From positions 58,521,628 to 58,585,627 of the forward strand of contig JAOANR010000003.1 of NCBI GenBank assembly GCA_030278955.1: a stretch of DNA of 64,000 nucleotides. The letters run 5' to 3'. A program made the translations under genes and the position numbers. This DNA comes from Hygrophila difformis. Its lineage: Eukaryota > Streptophyta > Magnoliopsida > Lamiales > Acanthaceae. Below, in pieces: positions 1-10,731 of the stretch. The notes beneath the pieces were generated by a model that was not told the origin of the DNA, ran no database searches, and was given only the letters and a program-made list of their open reading frames with translations. The number at the start of each line of letters is the position of its first letter. Positions within the stretch are counted from its first letter, which is position 1.

Positions 1-2355
1 CAATGCTTAATAAATTCTTACATGACCTCCATGATTGACTCTACTTACCTAACTAGTAGATTGTTGAGATTTTTAGTATATATGCTAATAAAATGAATTC
101 CATCAAGCCTATAAAAATATTTTTAGTACAAAAACAAAAATAAAAAAATTGAAGTACTTAAACCCTAAACCCCAAATCCTTCCAATTTAAAGTAATGCAT
201 TTTCCTTATCTTTTTCACTCTTTAAAGCTGAGATAATTAAGTACAAGTTGTGCATGTCCTCCTGTAAGTTTAAGCATTTGAGTGATATCGTCATTTACTA
301 ATTAATAAATATGATATTTTATGGGAGATTCCATAAATAAAGTATTTTCCGTGCAAGGACACATTATGAAAAGAATACACGTATTGGATAAATTAATAGT
401 AATATACAATACATGGATATATGAGTCTATATATTTGTTTAGGAGATATATTCATTTAATAATAAGCAGCTAGAATTTGGGGCACCCATCCTAAACCGTA
501 CCTAAAATGTGTACATGTACATATCATCATCATCATCATGATTGCTTCAAAACGTAACCCATTTTTGCATGGTAGAAAATGGATTAGGACATAGTACATT
601 ATATAGTAGTATATGGGAAGTGGAGGCCCCCAGCACTTATTAGCTTTGTTTTGTGATTGTGATTATTAATTATTCTTGGTTTATTGGAGAAAGGGAGTTT
701 GGCCTTTCAGTGATATGAACAAATAAAGGTGATCTTACACTTAACATCATCAGCTGCAGCTCCAAGAAAACCCTGTCAAAGTACTAATACTGCTGTTCAA
801 TTTGTTTCATCATATATATATATATATATATATCTTGTCATCATAAATGTGTGATATGAACACAAATACTCAAAGTTCAACATTAGTAAATATTGTTGAT
901 TAAGGATCTGTGTTTTGTTTGTCCGAATTCTGTGCGCACTGTGCGTTAGGTCGTCTGCTTTGAGACACTATCTAGTTCTTACATATATTCCACAAATGTT
1001 CAATCCATATAAGTTTTGCGGAAGGCGTTAGTGTGCAGGTGGCTGCACATGCAACCACCATGTATGTGATATGTGAGTTGTGTTGTGTGATGTATGAAAT
1101 GGTGTATTTTGTGTGTTGGGAGACATGTGTTGCGTGATGCCAAAAATGTGATGCTCAGAGAAGTGTTATGTGATGCGAGATGCATCTTTTGTGATGTCTG
1201 TACCTAAAGGCTTTTGAAGGGGTTGTACCGTAACCGGATTGAAGTTCTACTATGCATACCTTCGCAAAAGTTTACCACCAGATGGAGGCTAAATATTTCA
1301 GCACATGAGAAAAAGATCTTCTGTTGTAGTATTACACTTTGAGACGATTGATTAATTTTTTGGGATACGTTTTACAGACACAATAGTGAGTGATAATTTA
1401 AACGGAGAAGGGCACATTGAGGCTGACACTTCATTGTTCATTTGTCCATCATTTTCACAAGCAAGTATACATATGTTTGTACACAGAACAGCATGATTTC
1501 AGAATTTCAATGGATGTCCTGGTGACAAGGTCACCAATTGGTCCTTGCATTGCCCTTCAATCATTGGCACTCTATTGTGCGTGTATTAAACATATATGTG
1601 TTCAATTTGTTTCATGTTTACATATATGTGTTTTCATTTCTTGGCTGGGATCTGTAATGAAATTGGACTGTTGGTTATGTGTAGTGAAGATAGCAATTTC
1701 TCAGATTACATAATTAATTTTGGGATTGTTGCCCCTGAAATTATTGCCACTTTTGAAAATTGTGATGATGATGCGATTCTTTTGGGGATTTCAGTCAAAC
1801 CACCATTGTGTGTATGCTTATATTTGATGAACAATCAAAACACTTATTACATATATAGTAGTTGTTTTATTCGATATATCATGTGAATGGATCATTTTGT
1901 GGTTTGATGAGGTATGGCATTTTGATCATGGATTTTGTTGACCTCGTACATTAATTCAACCTTCAAATAAGTTGATTTTTTATGTTAATTGTATAATATA
2001 TATATATATATATATATATATTTCACATACATACCCTAATTTATGAGATGCCATACTTTAGGTTTCTAATTATTGCCTCAATTGTAAAAAGAGAATGTCT
2101 ATAAGCTGTTGAGACTATGTCGGTTTTTTGTATGTGTAAACTGTCGAAACGTATACTTGCAAACTAGTAGGATGTTTATTAGCTAAAGCTAGCTATTGAA
2201 ATTAGTGTAGGTTTAAATCTCAGCCAATATAATTTACATACCAAGTTACTTCATCATGCATGAAATTCCCTATGATTATTCTTTTTTAAAGAATAATTGA
2301 ATTGAGTTTCAAGGTTAGAATTGTTGCTTTAAATCGAGCTGAATTTCAAGTTACT
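1..2355. other. Intergenic, no supported gene
   Basis: AT-rich sequence with no ORF resembling a known family. It holds AT microsatellites at about 812-833 and 1995-2021 and a short CAT repeat near 525-539. The small ORFs at 1000-1890 show no domain or codon signature I can support. Confidence 0.5.
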
Positions 2356-2360
2356 ATTAT

Positions 2361-2570
2361 TCAAGTTCAAATAACTAGGAATAAGGACTTAACTCAAGTG
2401 GTTAAGTCTCTCGACTTCCAAAGTGAATGTTGGAATTCAAGTTCAAATAACTAGGGATGAAGATTTAACTCAAGTGGTTAAGTCTCTCGACTTCCAACGG
2501 GAATGTTGGAGGTTCTATAAGTTGTTCAGCAAAAATAAAAAAAAAATAAAATAAAAAATCAAATAACTTG
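2361..2570 (+). mobile_element. Two adjacent tRNA-derived SINE-like copies
   Basis: The segment GGTTAAGTCTCTCGACTTCC occurs twice (about 2399 and 2478) in a tRNA-like context resembling an A box (TTAACTCAAGTGG) followed by GGAGGTTC. The second copy ends in a long A-rich tail (2530-2557). The word CAAATAACT lies before copy 1, between the copies and, with one further T, after the tail, as expected of target-site duplication. Copy 1 lacks the tail and the last third. The B box is degenerate, so a simple tandem duplication remains possible. Confidence 0.45.
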
Positions 2571-2763
2571 GAATTTGCCTCGAGCTCGAGTTCAATTGTT
2601 TCAAATTCAAATTTGGTGATTGAACAAGTTTGAACTTGAGTATATCTGAATTCGAATATACTTAACTCAAACTACGTCATTCGCCATATATATATATATA
2701 TAGCAATAAAGAAACACGATGAACTAGAAAAGACGATGCAACAATGTATGAACACAATGCAAC

Positions 2764-3281
2764 TAGGGGTGTAAACGAGCCGAGCCGAGCTCGAGCCTGG
2801 CTCGGCTCGGCTCGGCTCGATTAAGGAAAAATTCGGCTCGGCTCGAGCTCGAAGCTCGACGAGCTTTAAAAAATTGAGCTCGGCTCGAGCTCGACATAAA
2901 AAAGCCGAGTTCGAGCTCGGCTCGAGGCTCGAATAAAGCTCGAGTTTTTTCTTTTTTTTTTTTGTTTTTTTTGTTTTTTTTTAACATTGACACTCATATG
3001 TTAATAAATATGCGTAGGGGCTCAAATCACACAAGTTAAAAAGATGGATAGATGGGACATTACCCCTGGATCAGGTCTCCATTCCCAAACTAAGCTCGAT
3101 ATAAAATAAGAATAATCGTCAAATTATTAAATAGTGAAATTAAAAACTCAAATGATTGAAGTTTAATAGATTTAATATATTAAACTATTCCTAGTTCCTA
3201 CTTCTAACCATAAAAAACAAAAAATAGAAAATAAAATTTATAGGATTAATAAATAGATTATACATTTACTATGTATAATTG

Positions 3282-3313
<32 letters not shown>

Positions 3314-3487
3314 TCGAGCCTATTATCGAGCTTTCGAGCCGAGTATTGGTTAGCTCGGCTCGGGCTCATTAACCTTCCGAGCCGATCTCGAATTCGAGTC
3401 GAGCCTTTTCGAGTCGAGCTTTGGTCGAGTTTTGATCGAGTCGAGCCCGAATATTTTACGAGCCTATCAGTCTCATTTACACCCCTA
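2764..3487. mobile_element. hAT-type non-autonomous element (MITE), 724 bp
   Basis: The ends are inverted: TAGGGGTGTAAACGAG on the left and CTCATTTACACCCCTA on the right. They are flanked by a perfect 8-bp direct repeat AATGCAAC (2756-2763 and 3488-3495), the duplication length of hAT transposases. Both subterminal regions are packed with GAGCTCG/CGGCTCG words that can pair with each other. There is no transposase; the ORFs inside are low-complexity readings of these repeats. Confidence 0.88.
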
Positions 3488-3495
3488 AATGCAAC

Positions 3496-4170
3496 AATAA
3501 CACTTGGATCAGCTAATCCAAAAAAATAACACTTGGATCAGTGTGAAAATAAGATCAAACTCAGATTGAAAACAATCACATTATGACATCCAAAAATGCC
3601 ATATATAAAAGTGCTTGATCGTGCAATTGCCCTAATCCTCCTTTCGTTTGGCAAGCGGCAAACGTTACGTTAACTCGTTGATTATCTTAAAGAATTAACT
3701 ACTAGCTAGGATCGTATTAATTAATTCCATGTTTAGGGTCATATCACGTTAGAAATTGCCCCTCCACATCATTTCTCATTTCTCATAACTTTTGCATGCA
3801 TTGCTTGTGTCCTAATTATTTCCTCGAAAACAATAATATATATTTTATATAATATATATTTATATTGCATAAAATAATAATAGATTATATCTGAGTAATG
3901 GAAAATGTATAATGATTTTATATCTATTCGAAAGATAATGTATATGATAATAGAATTTAATTATTTTTATTAAAACTAACTAAGAAATCGCATTATACCG
4001 TCTTCTTTAGCTTCTGTGGCTTGTCCAGTACTAACCTAACAGACCAATAAAAATAATTATTAAAATAATATTTTTATTTAACTTGAAATTTAAATTAAAA
4101 TAAAATAAAATTTAAATATAAGTATTAAGCATAATATGAAAAATTTCTTTACAATCTGCTGAAAATTTCA
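3496..4170. other. Intergenic, nothing recognised
   Basis: AT-rich sequence between the hAT element and the Helitron remnant. I see no gene, RNA or clear repeat. Confidence 0.4.
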
Positions 4171-4174
4171 TTGC

Positions 4175-4635
4175 TGAAAATCTCATTGGTAGGGGCTAGT
4201 ATAATACTATATTTAAAAATGTCTGAACTTGAAGTGGTGCAGTGCAGTTTATATTTATATATGTACTCGTAAAAATTATGGCTCTAGGATAACCCATAGA
4301 GTTTATAAGAATATCATCCGGAAATGTCACATCTAATTGTAGATCTATAAAATCAATACCGACCTTACCATCACCTATATCAAATATCCATTTTGCAAAG
4401 TTCTGTTATATATATATTTTATTGTAAACAACATTTCTTGTGGTATGTTGAGTTAATCATTCTTAATTGCATATTAATACTTTGAGCCACATCTTGTTAG
4501 TGACACGAAACATTACAACATAATTGTTTATGGCTTAAAAATGATTTTGGAAGATAAAATCCAATATTCTTTAAAGATTGACATTGACTTTTGTTTATAA
4601 TCATAGTAAAATACACTATAAGTTGAATTTTTCTC
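4175..4635 (-). pseudogene. Helitron helicase fragment, copy 1
   Basis: This segment aligns by eye with 6112-6560 over its whole length, for example around CATTGGTAGGG and ATCACATCTAATTG. That second copy encodes recognisable PIF1-type Helitron helicase pieces on the - strand. Copy 1 carries more stops and no usable ORF. It is split by a hAT MITE (4636-5413) and continues at 5414-5520, where GAAATCGAATGAGGAA matches 6587-6602 apart from one base. Confidence 0.55.
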
Positions 4636-5413
4636 TAGGGATGGCAAAAAAAAAAACGATACCCAATGGTGAAAGCCGAAAACCAAATTTTCGGTATGAT
4701 TTTGGGGAGAGGATTATTGGGAATAGGCCGGGGATCAGAGATTTTCTCGAGGATTTTTTCAGGGATGGGGACGGGGGCCCATCCTCGATATATTTTATAT
4801 ATTATATTTTATAAATTTTATATATTATATTTAATATTTTATATGTTATATTTTATTAATTTTTACTAAAGCCCATTAGCCCATTACTTAAAAAAGGAAA
4901 AAAAACTAAACCCTAGTATAACCTCGGATGGTAATAAATCAAATTATATTATTAATATATAATATATATTTTTTGCATCATTCACTTTATTTATATATTT
5001 ATAATTTTATTTTTTTCAATTTTTTAAGAAAAATATGGAAAGCAAATGTTGTGGATTTGTTTATTTATTATTATATTGTATGAATTATCGAACTTTATTA
5101 TGTGAAATTGAGTATTTAAAATTCAAAATGTAGTTTGATAGGTTGATTATATATTGGAAACAATTATAAAATTTTGATGTGGATTATAATTTATTGTATA
5201 CAATTTGTGTGTGTTTTAATATTAAAATTTTAAAAAATTAGTTTGTAAAATGAATCCTCGATGAGTCTCCAATGGGGATCGAGAAAATTATAATACACAG
5301 TGGGATCCCCGATAAAATCCCGGGCGGGGATTGGGCCGGTTTTGGGGATTAAAGATGCTATTGGGGATGGAGATACTACTCCCCGTCCCGAAACCGGCCC
5401 ATAGCCATTCATA
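4636..5413. mobile_element. hAT-type MITE inserted in Helitron remnant, 778 bp
   Basis: The left end TAGGGATGGC and right end GCCATTCATA form imperfect inverted termini. The flanks are TTTTTCTC (4628-4635) and ATTTTCTC (5414-5421), an 8-bp duplication with one difference. The uninterrupted copy near 6560-6590 runs straight through the insertion point, which independently confirms the element boundaries. The interior is AT-rich with GGGGAT-rich subterminal repeats and no coding capacity. Confidence 0.75.
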
Positions 5414-5535
5414 ATTTTCTCATCTGAAATCGAATGAGGAATATGGCTAAATCAAATAGGCTCATAATCATTCTACCAATTAAGAATTTTTTATTTTCAT
5501 GGTTTTCCAAAAATTAGTTTAACCTCAATAATATG

Positions 5536-5832
5536 CCTGCTGCTGCTGGTCTCATGCTGCATTTGTTGATCTCAGGAAACTGTTGAAGTCCTGAGTTTGG
5601 TCGATACAGAAGACAAGTGTGGATACAATTGGTTGGGGTTAAGGAAGGTGTGCTGATTCTGAATCTGTTTCTGGTTTTAATCCCACCATTTCATGTTGTA
5701 AATGCATTGTTAGCTGTTGGAAAATCATGGCTCACTTACTTAGGAGCACAGTCTCTTTGTTGTCTTGATGTCTTGGTGTATAACTTTTTGGTTATTGAGT
5801 GGAATATAATACCCTTTTCCTCAAAAAAAAAA
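5536..5832 (+). mobile_element. 5'-truncated poly(A) retroposon (LINE-type or processed transcript)
   Basis: About 297 bp ending in a run of A is bracketed by a perfect 15-bp direct repeat AACCTCAATAATATG (5521-5535 and 5833-5847). A poly(A) tail plus a target duplication of this length is the mark of L1-type target-primed reverse transcription. The 3' end (stop-rich, ATAATACCCTTTTCCTC before the tail) resembles plant LINE 3' ends. No reverse transcriptase is present. It could be a truncated LINE or a captured mRNA 3' end. Confidence 0.7.
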
Positions 5833-6012
5833 AACCTCAATAATATGGTTCCTCATCTTGGTTACTATCAACCTACTTACATTACATACTTTATTGATGG
5901 ATCTATATTGCTAATAAGCATGATTATGCAACCCTAATTCAACTATATTTCATGATTCGGTAATCCTGAACAATTGACCGTGTTTAGATATTCCAGTGAT
6001 AATTCATTGGCA

Positions 6013-7154
6013 TTATCTCGCTTTCATCCTCTTGACAAATATTGTTAGAACTGATATATATACATTTTCATTTGCAAACCTACGTTCTATGATGTAATCA
6101 TTCATCGTGTCAACAATATCATTGGTAGGGCTTAGTATAGCAATATCTTTAATAATATATGGATTTGAAGTGGTGCAATTTATATTTGTATAAGTATTCT
6201 CAACAATTGCCGATATAGGATCCCTCGTAGAGTTTATAAAGTTATCATATGGAAATATCACATCTAATTGTACATCTCCAATATCAATGCCAGATGTACA
6301 AATTACCATCACCTACATGAAGAATTAATTGTGTAAATTTCTGGCTATATATAAATTTCATTGTAAACAACATTTCTTGTAGTATCTTGGGTTAATCCAT
6401 CTTAATCACATATTAATACTTCAAGTCCTCTTTTTCTAGTGACACGAGATATTGCAACTATTACTAACATGGGTAAAAACTGATTCTTGAAGATAGAGTC
6501 CAATATTCTTTAAAGATTGACATTTACTTTTTTTATAGACATAGACACATAGTAAAACAAAATGCGAGTGTGACTTTTTCCCTCTGAAATCAAATGAGGA
6601 ATTTGGTTAATTCAGACGAGCTCATAATCAATCTATCAATCAAGAATTTTCATCCCAAATAATGAGTTGTTTTTTAATGAGAGCAGAGGTTAAGTAAATT
6701 TTTGGGATAAATTTTTTGCAAGTAGAATTCTTGTTACAATCTAGTGGATTACCAAATCTAGAATGTGCAGTCCTACCTCTTGGAAGGAATAGGGGTACTA
6801 TTTCACTGGATGCTACATTCAACAAATATCACTTCTCCCACGAAGGGCTAAACATAATGTTTTCTAGATAAATTATCGATAAATGTCTTGTTCTTCCACC
6901 ACGTAAAGAAAAAAGAATTAACCATCATCACTATCAACTACATACGTTATTTTATTATAAATATTCCTCTGCTCATTAAGCAAGAAAGGTAATAGCTTAT
7001 CATGATCCGCCTTCATTTCTTTCTTATTATAATATGTCTTTTCTAGTATCAATGGATTAGCTGTTTCAGACATTAAAACTTCATTCAGTACTGGCATTTC
7101 GGATAAGATTTTCAAATTTATAGAATATGCATAAATTAACTTGTCAATTTCCAT
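6013..7154 (-). pseudogene. Helitron PIF1-type helicase remnant, scrambled
   Basis: Read on the - strand, three stretches match the helicase half of plant Helitron RepHel proteins. At 7154-6918, EQRNIYNKI and the preceding YNKKEMKADHDKL match the segment just before the Walker A motif. At 6825-6640, GRTAHSRF and LIIWDEN match helicase motifs I-II. At 6312-6013, AILSPTND with VQLDVIFPYDNF matches the segment downstream. Between the last two, about 6480-6330, lies SRVTRKRGLEVLICD, which belongs at the C-terminus of the protein, so the order is rearranged. Stops and frameshifts break all frames. Helitron termini were not found. Confidence 0.72.
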
Positions 7155-7249
7155 GAAAGCTAGATTTATATGTGTTCTTCCATCAATTGCAAATCTGATA
7201 AAATATAGATTAATGAAGAATTTCTTAAAAATAGATTAAAAAAACTAAA

Positions 7250-7509
7250 TATTCCTTCTTTATTTACTGATGGATCTATTCGCATCCCCAATAACTCATT
7301 ATACACCCGATTCTTTTATTTATAATATCCTTTATGAAAATAACTAAATTACTCTAAACCAATTATCCATAGAATATGAATTTTCAAAATTCTCTTAATA
7401 ATTATAATTTTTTGTATTATTTTTTAATATCATAAAACATAGTAAATAAGATTTATACTATTTAGTATATATTTATATACAATTAGAATGATATAATTGT
7501 AAAATATAG
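7250..7509. other. AT-rich spacer
   Basis: No gene is seen between the Helitron remnant and the mariner element. Confidence 0.4.
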
Positions 7510-7511
7510 TA

Positions 7512-7542
7512 CTCCCTCCGTATTGTTTTTCTTGCCCCATTT
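7512..7542 (+). repeat. MLE left terminal inverted repeat
   Basis: It pairs with 10250-10280 at 30 of 31 positions. TA at 7510-7511 is the target duplication. Confidence 0.93.
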
Positions 7543-7867
7543 ACTGTGTGGCACGGGATTTTAGGCAACCTTTATTAAGTACTAATAGCCCTACAATTAA
7601 GCAATTTATTTCCACTTTCTCTTTCCAACCCCATTTACTAGAATTTAGACAGTTTCAGTATTACTCCGTACTATTTCAAATCTCTAATTCACAACACTAA
7701 AAGACAAAATATAATTTTCCTCCTACTTAAAATTTGCACATCAATTTCCCTCTAATACATAATTCACTTGGCTCCAAACTCTACACCATTATAAATATCG
7801 CATTACTTCAGTTTTTACACATAAACAACACAGTAGAATAGGAGCATGGTACAACAAAATTAGAAAC

Positions 7868-8149
7868 ATGGAGAATCCACATATAGTTGAGAATCAACAC
7901 TTTGAAGATCAACACTTTGATGATGGGGAAATAGAAGAAGCAGAGCTTATCCAACTTGAAGCTACTTGGGAACCATATCCAAGTGATGTTGAAGATTTCT
8001 ATGAGCCTGAAATAGAGGTACATTCAATATCAGTTGAGGATTTTATTGAGCATGAAACACAACAGTCAAATTCCCAAAAAGAAAAGAGATTTGATCTAAC
8101 TAGTTGTGAGAGACATGCTATTGTTCATATTTATTGTCCAAAAGTGTAG
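7868..8149 (+). CDS. N-terminal part of the mariner transposase (separate frame)
   Basis: The 93-codon ORF opens with an ATG 357 bp inside the left TIR. It encodes an acidic leader (many E and D) and then FDLTSCERHAIVHIY, which resembles the start of the N-terminal DNA-binding region of plant MLE transposases. It stops at 8147-8149. The following helix-turn-helix continues in another frame that overlaps by 16 bp. In related elements these parts form one protein, so I infer a small indel or a short unannotated intron here. The weight of the overlapping homology favours an indel. Confidence 0.6.
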   Translation: MENPHIVENQHFEDQHFDDGEIEEAELIQLEATWEPYPSDVEDFYEPEIEVHSISVEDFIEHETQQSNSQKEKRFDLTSCERHAIVHIYCPKV

Positions 8150-9405
8150 GTATGCAGCTTCCACATGGGGAAATCAATGCAACATCAAAAAAATTTAATG
8201 TAAGCAGGTGGACTATTCAAAGAATGTGGAAAAGAGTGAAAAAACAAATAGATGAAGGCATTAGCATAAATGTGGAAAGTGGAAAGAAAGGGAGAAGTGG
8301 CAGAAAAAGAGTTGACAATGTTGCAAGATTAAGTTCAGTCCCACAACACCAAAGAACCACTATTCGATCATGTGCAGAATCAATAGGTGTTAGTATATCA
8401 ACCATTCAAAGAACATTGAAAAGTGGTGCTTTAAGGAGTCACACAAATGCAATCAAGCCAAGTATCACTGATTCAAACAAGAGAGAGCGACTTCAATGGT
8501 GTTTGTCTTTTACAATTCCGAAAACAATGCATGAACTACCAAGGTTTGCTGATATGTACAATATGGTTCATGTAGACGAGAAATGGTTCTTTATGACCCA
8601 ACAATCACAAAGATTTTACCTTATCCAAGGTGAGGAAGAGCCATATAGACATTGTAAGTCTAAAAGATTTATCGAGAAAGTGATGTTTCTTTGTGCAGTG
8701 GCAAGGCCTAGAATAAGGGAAAATGGAGAGGTGGATTGGGATGGAAAGATTGGAATCTTCCCATTTGTAGAGCATGTGGCAGCAAAAAGAAAAAGTAAGA
8801 ACAGGGATGCTGGAACTATAGAGATGAAACCATTGCAATCAGTTACAAGAGAGATCATAAAACAAAAATTCATCTATGAGCTACTACCGGCAGTAAGAAA
8901 CAAGTGGCCTAGTGACTCGTGTAAAACAATATGGATCCAACAGGACAATGCAAAACCTCATCTTTGTGAATCAGATGCTGATTTTCATAATGCAGCAAAC
9001 TTAGATGGCTTTCATATCCAGCTAGTGTGCCAGCCTCCAAATTCCCCTGATTTGAATGTGTTAGATTTGGGATTCTTTAGAGCAATCCAATCTATTCAGC
9101 ACAAATGTTTTCCAAAAACAGTGGAGGATTTGGTAAATTCAGTGAATCAAGCATTTGTGATGTTTGAGCCAAGAGTGTTAAACTTTACATGGTTACATCT
9201 ACAAATGGTGATGACAGAAATTATAAAGGTATATGGGCACAATACCTATAAGAACCCGCATAAAGGGAAAGAAAAGTTAGAAGCAAAAGGTTTGCTTCCA
9301 ACAAGCTTTTCAGTGGATGAAGAAATCTTAAATGAAGCAATCAAACACTTGACAAATGTGGAGCATTATGAACTGCACCCAAATCCAACAGACCAAAGCA
9401 TGTAA
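8134..9405 (+). CDS. Mariner-like transposase, DD39D type
   Basis: Cut-and-paste transposase of the plant MLE family, which binds the element's TIRs and excises it at TA sites. The frame is open from 8134 with its first ATG at 8152. A helix-turn-helix is visible near residues 15-40 (KKFNVSRWTIQRMW) and a second one around SIGVSISTIQRTL. The catalytic triad is present: D148 in HVDEKWF, D271 in QQDNAKPH and D311 in NVLDLG. The 39 residues between the last two give the plant-specific DD39D spacing. PPNSPDLN is the usual motif just before the third D. The C-terminus looks full-length. Probably only the N-terminus is disturbed, because the upstream piece is in another frame. Confidence in the family is high; whether the protein is active cannot be told. 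Confidence 0.93.
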   Translation: MSKSVGMQLPHGEINATSKKFNVSRWTIQRMWKRVKKQIDEGISINVESGKKGRSGRKRVDNVARLSSVPQHQRTTIRSCAESIGVSISTIQRTLKSGALRSHTNAIKPSITDSNKRERLQWCLSFTIPKTMHELPRFADMYNMVHVDEKWFFMTQQSQRFYLIQGEEEPYRHCKSKRFIEKVMFLCAVARPRIRENGEVDWDGKIGIFPFVEHVAAKRKSKNRDAGTIEMKPLQSVTREIIKQKFIYELLPAVRNKWPSDSCKTIWIQQDNAKPHLCESDADFHNAANLDGFHIQLVCQPPNSPDLNVLDLGFFRAIQSIQHKCFPKTVEDLVNSVNQAFVMFEPRVLNFTWLHLQMVMTEIIKVYGHNTYKNPHKGKEKLEAKGLLPTSFSVDEEILNEAIKHLTNVEHYELHPNPTDQSM

Positions 9406-10249
9406 AAATGACAATGTTTGAAGTCAAGTTTGGGCATCTTCGTTTGGGCAACTTGAAAAAGATTAGCCAAACTGTATTTTGGGCATCTTTTGTTGTACTC
9501 TGTATTTGGGCAAAAGGGATTTGAAACATCTTTTGTATTTTGGGCAACTTATAATTTCTAATATGAATTCAGTTGTGCTAATTTATTGTAAATGAACACA
9601 AGTTTATTTAATTACCTCCAGCTAATCAGGGTTTGGGCTTGTATGATGGTATCCATATTTGAAGAATTTCATAAGCAGATTCTTGAACGGTTTTAGGCAG
9701 CACAAATTCATCTTGCCCAGCAATCGATTTCATACTTTCTTCTTGTAAAACACTCGATGTCCCACTTTTTTCTTGGGTAGCACTCAGTCTCGAACTTCAA
9801 TGTTCGAAAGCAATCGATGCCAGACGGATTTCTTTATCCTTCAAATTTTTCATAGAATTTGCATCGTCCTGTAGCTCAATTTCTAGAACAGGTGTAAACG
9901 ATTCGGTAGTGTTAGCTTTTCATGAATGGGTGCTTGTTGTACATCCAGTTGAAGAGGGAGATGACATACTAGATATGAAGATTTAATTTGTGTCAAGATT
10001 GATTTGAAGAAGATTTGGAAAGAAGGTAGAAGATTCAGGAGGTAGAAGATGAAAGAGGAGAGAGAATAGGGAAAGTAATCTGGAGAAGTATTCGGTATCA
10101 TTTGCATTGGAATATGTAACATACTTTATTATTTCTTCTATGTTAATTAATTTTAATTACACAGATACTATCAATAATCATAATTAAAATGTTTAAAACT
10201 TTACCCAAAAAGGAAATGGGGCTTGTTTTTTGACTATACCTATAATAGA

Positions 10250-10280
10250 AAATGGGGCAAGAAAAATAATACGGAGGGAG
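10250..10280 (-). repeat. MLE right terminal inverted repeat
   Basis: It pairs with 7512-7542 with a single mismatch and is followed by TA at 10281-10282. Confidence 0.93.
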
Positions 10281-10334
10281 TATTTTGTATCGATTAGCAA
10301 CTACTATAAAATTGTACTCCGTATATTACTTTTA

Positions 10335-10728
10335 AAGGGTGTTTGTTTGTGTGTTTTGGGACAAATTATCTGATTATTGCGTTTGCAAAATATAAATAAC
10401 CGGTTAATCTTGTTTGTGTACTAACTCCCAATAATCTATTATTTGCGTTTTGAGGTAATGAAGATGTTATTTTCTTGCAGCTAGATTTTGGTGCTGCAAG
10501 AAAATTGCGTTTACTCAAAAATAGATTTTACCAATATTGTTGCCTTTTGAGGTAATGAAAAACGCAAATCCAAACACTTTTTAATAATTATCTAATTATT
10601 GCGATTTGAAATAACATAAGCTCATCCAAACACTTAATTTTCTACAACATGTTTTGTTAAAGCAATTATTTGATTATTCATTTTCTAAACGTTGCAGCAC
10701 TTTTTAAAATGCACATCCAAACACCCTC
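10335..10728. mobile_element. Tourist-like (PIF/Harbinger) MITE, 394 bp
   Basis: The left end AAGGGTGTTTG and right end CAAACACCCTC are inverted. They are flanked by TTA on each side (10332-10334 and 10729-10731), the PIF/Harbinger target duplication. An internal palindrome around TTGCAGC...GCTGCAA (about 10476-10503) adds hairpin potential. It is non-coding. Confidence 0.72.
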
Positions 10729-10731
10729 TTA

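Larger units (their letters stand above)
7512..10280 (+). mobile_element. Complete plant mariner-like element (MLE), 2769 bp
   Basis: Terminal inverted repeats of 31 bp (7512-7542 and 10250-10280) start CTCCCTCCGTATT and differ at one position. They are flanked by TA on both sides (7510-7511 and 10281-10282), the mariner target duplication. The element carries a DD39D transposase on the + strand. The terminal CTCCCTCCG word is shared with the Stowaway-like MITEs elsewhere in the window, as expected if MLE transposases move such MITEs. Only the N-terminal frame break argues against autonomy. Confidence 0.93.

Noticed and set aside
1000..1886. Small ORFs rich in His, Thr or Cys
   Set aside because: No family resemblance, no splice support and biased composition. 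I could not support a gene.
2763..3529. ORFs rich in E, R and L at the ends of the hAT MITE
   Set aside because: They are translations of GAGCTCG repeats without a gene context.
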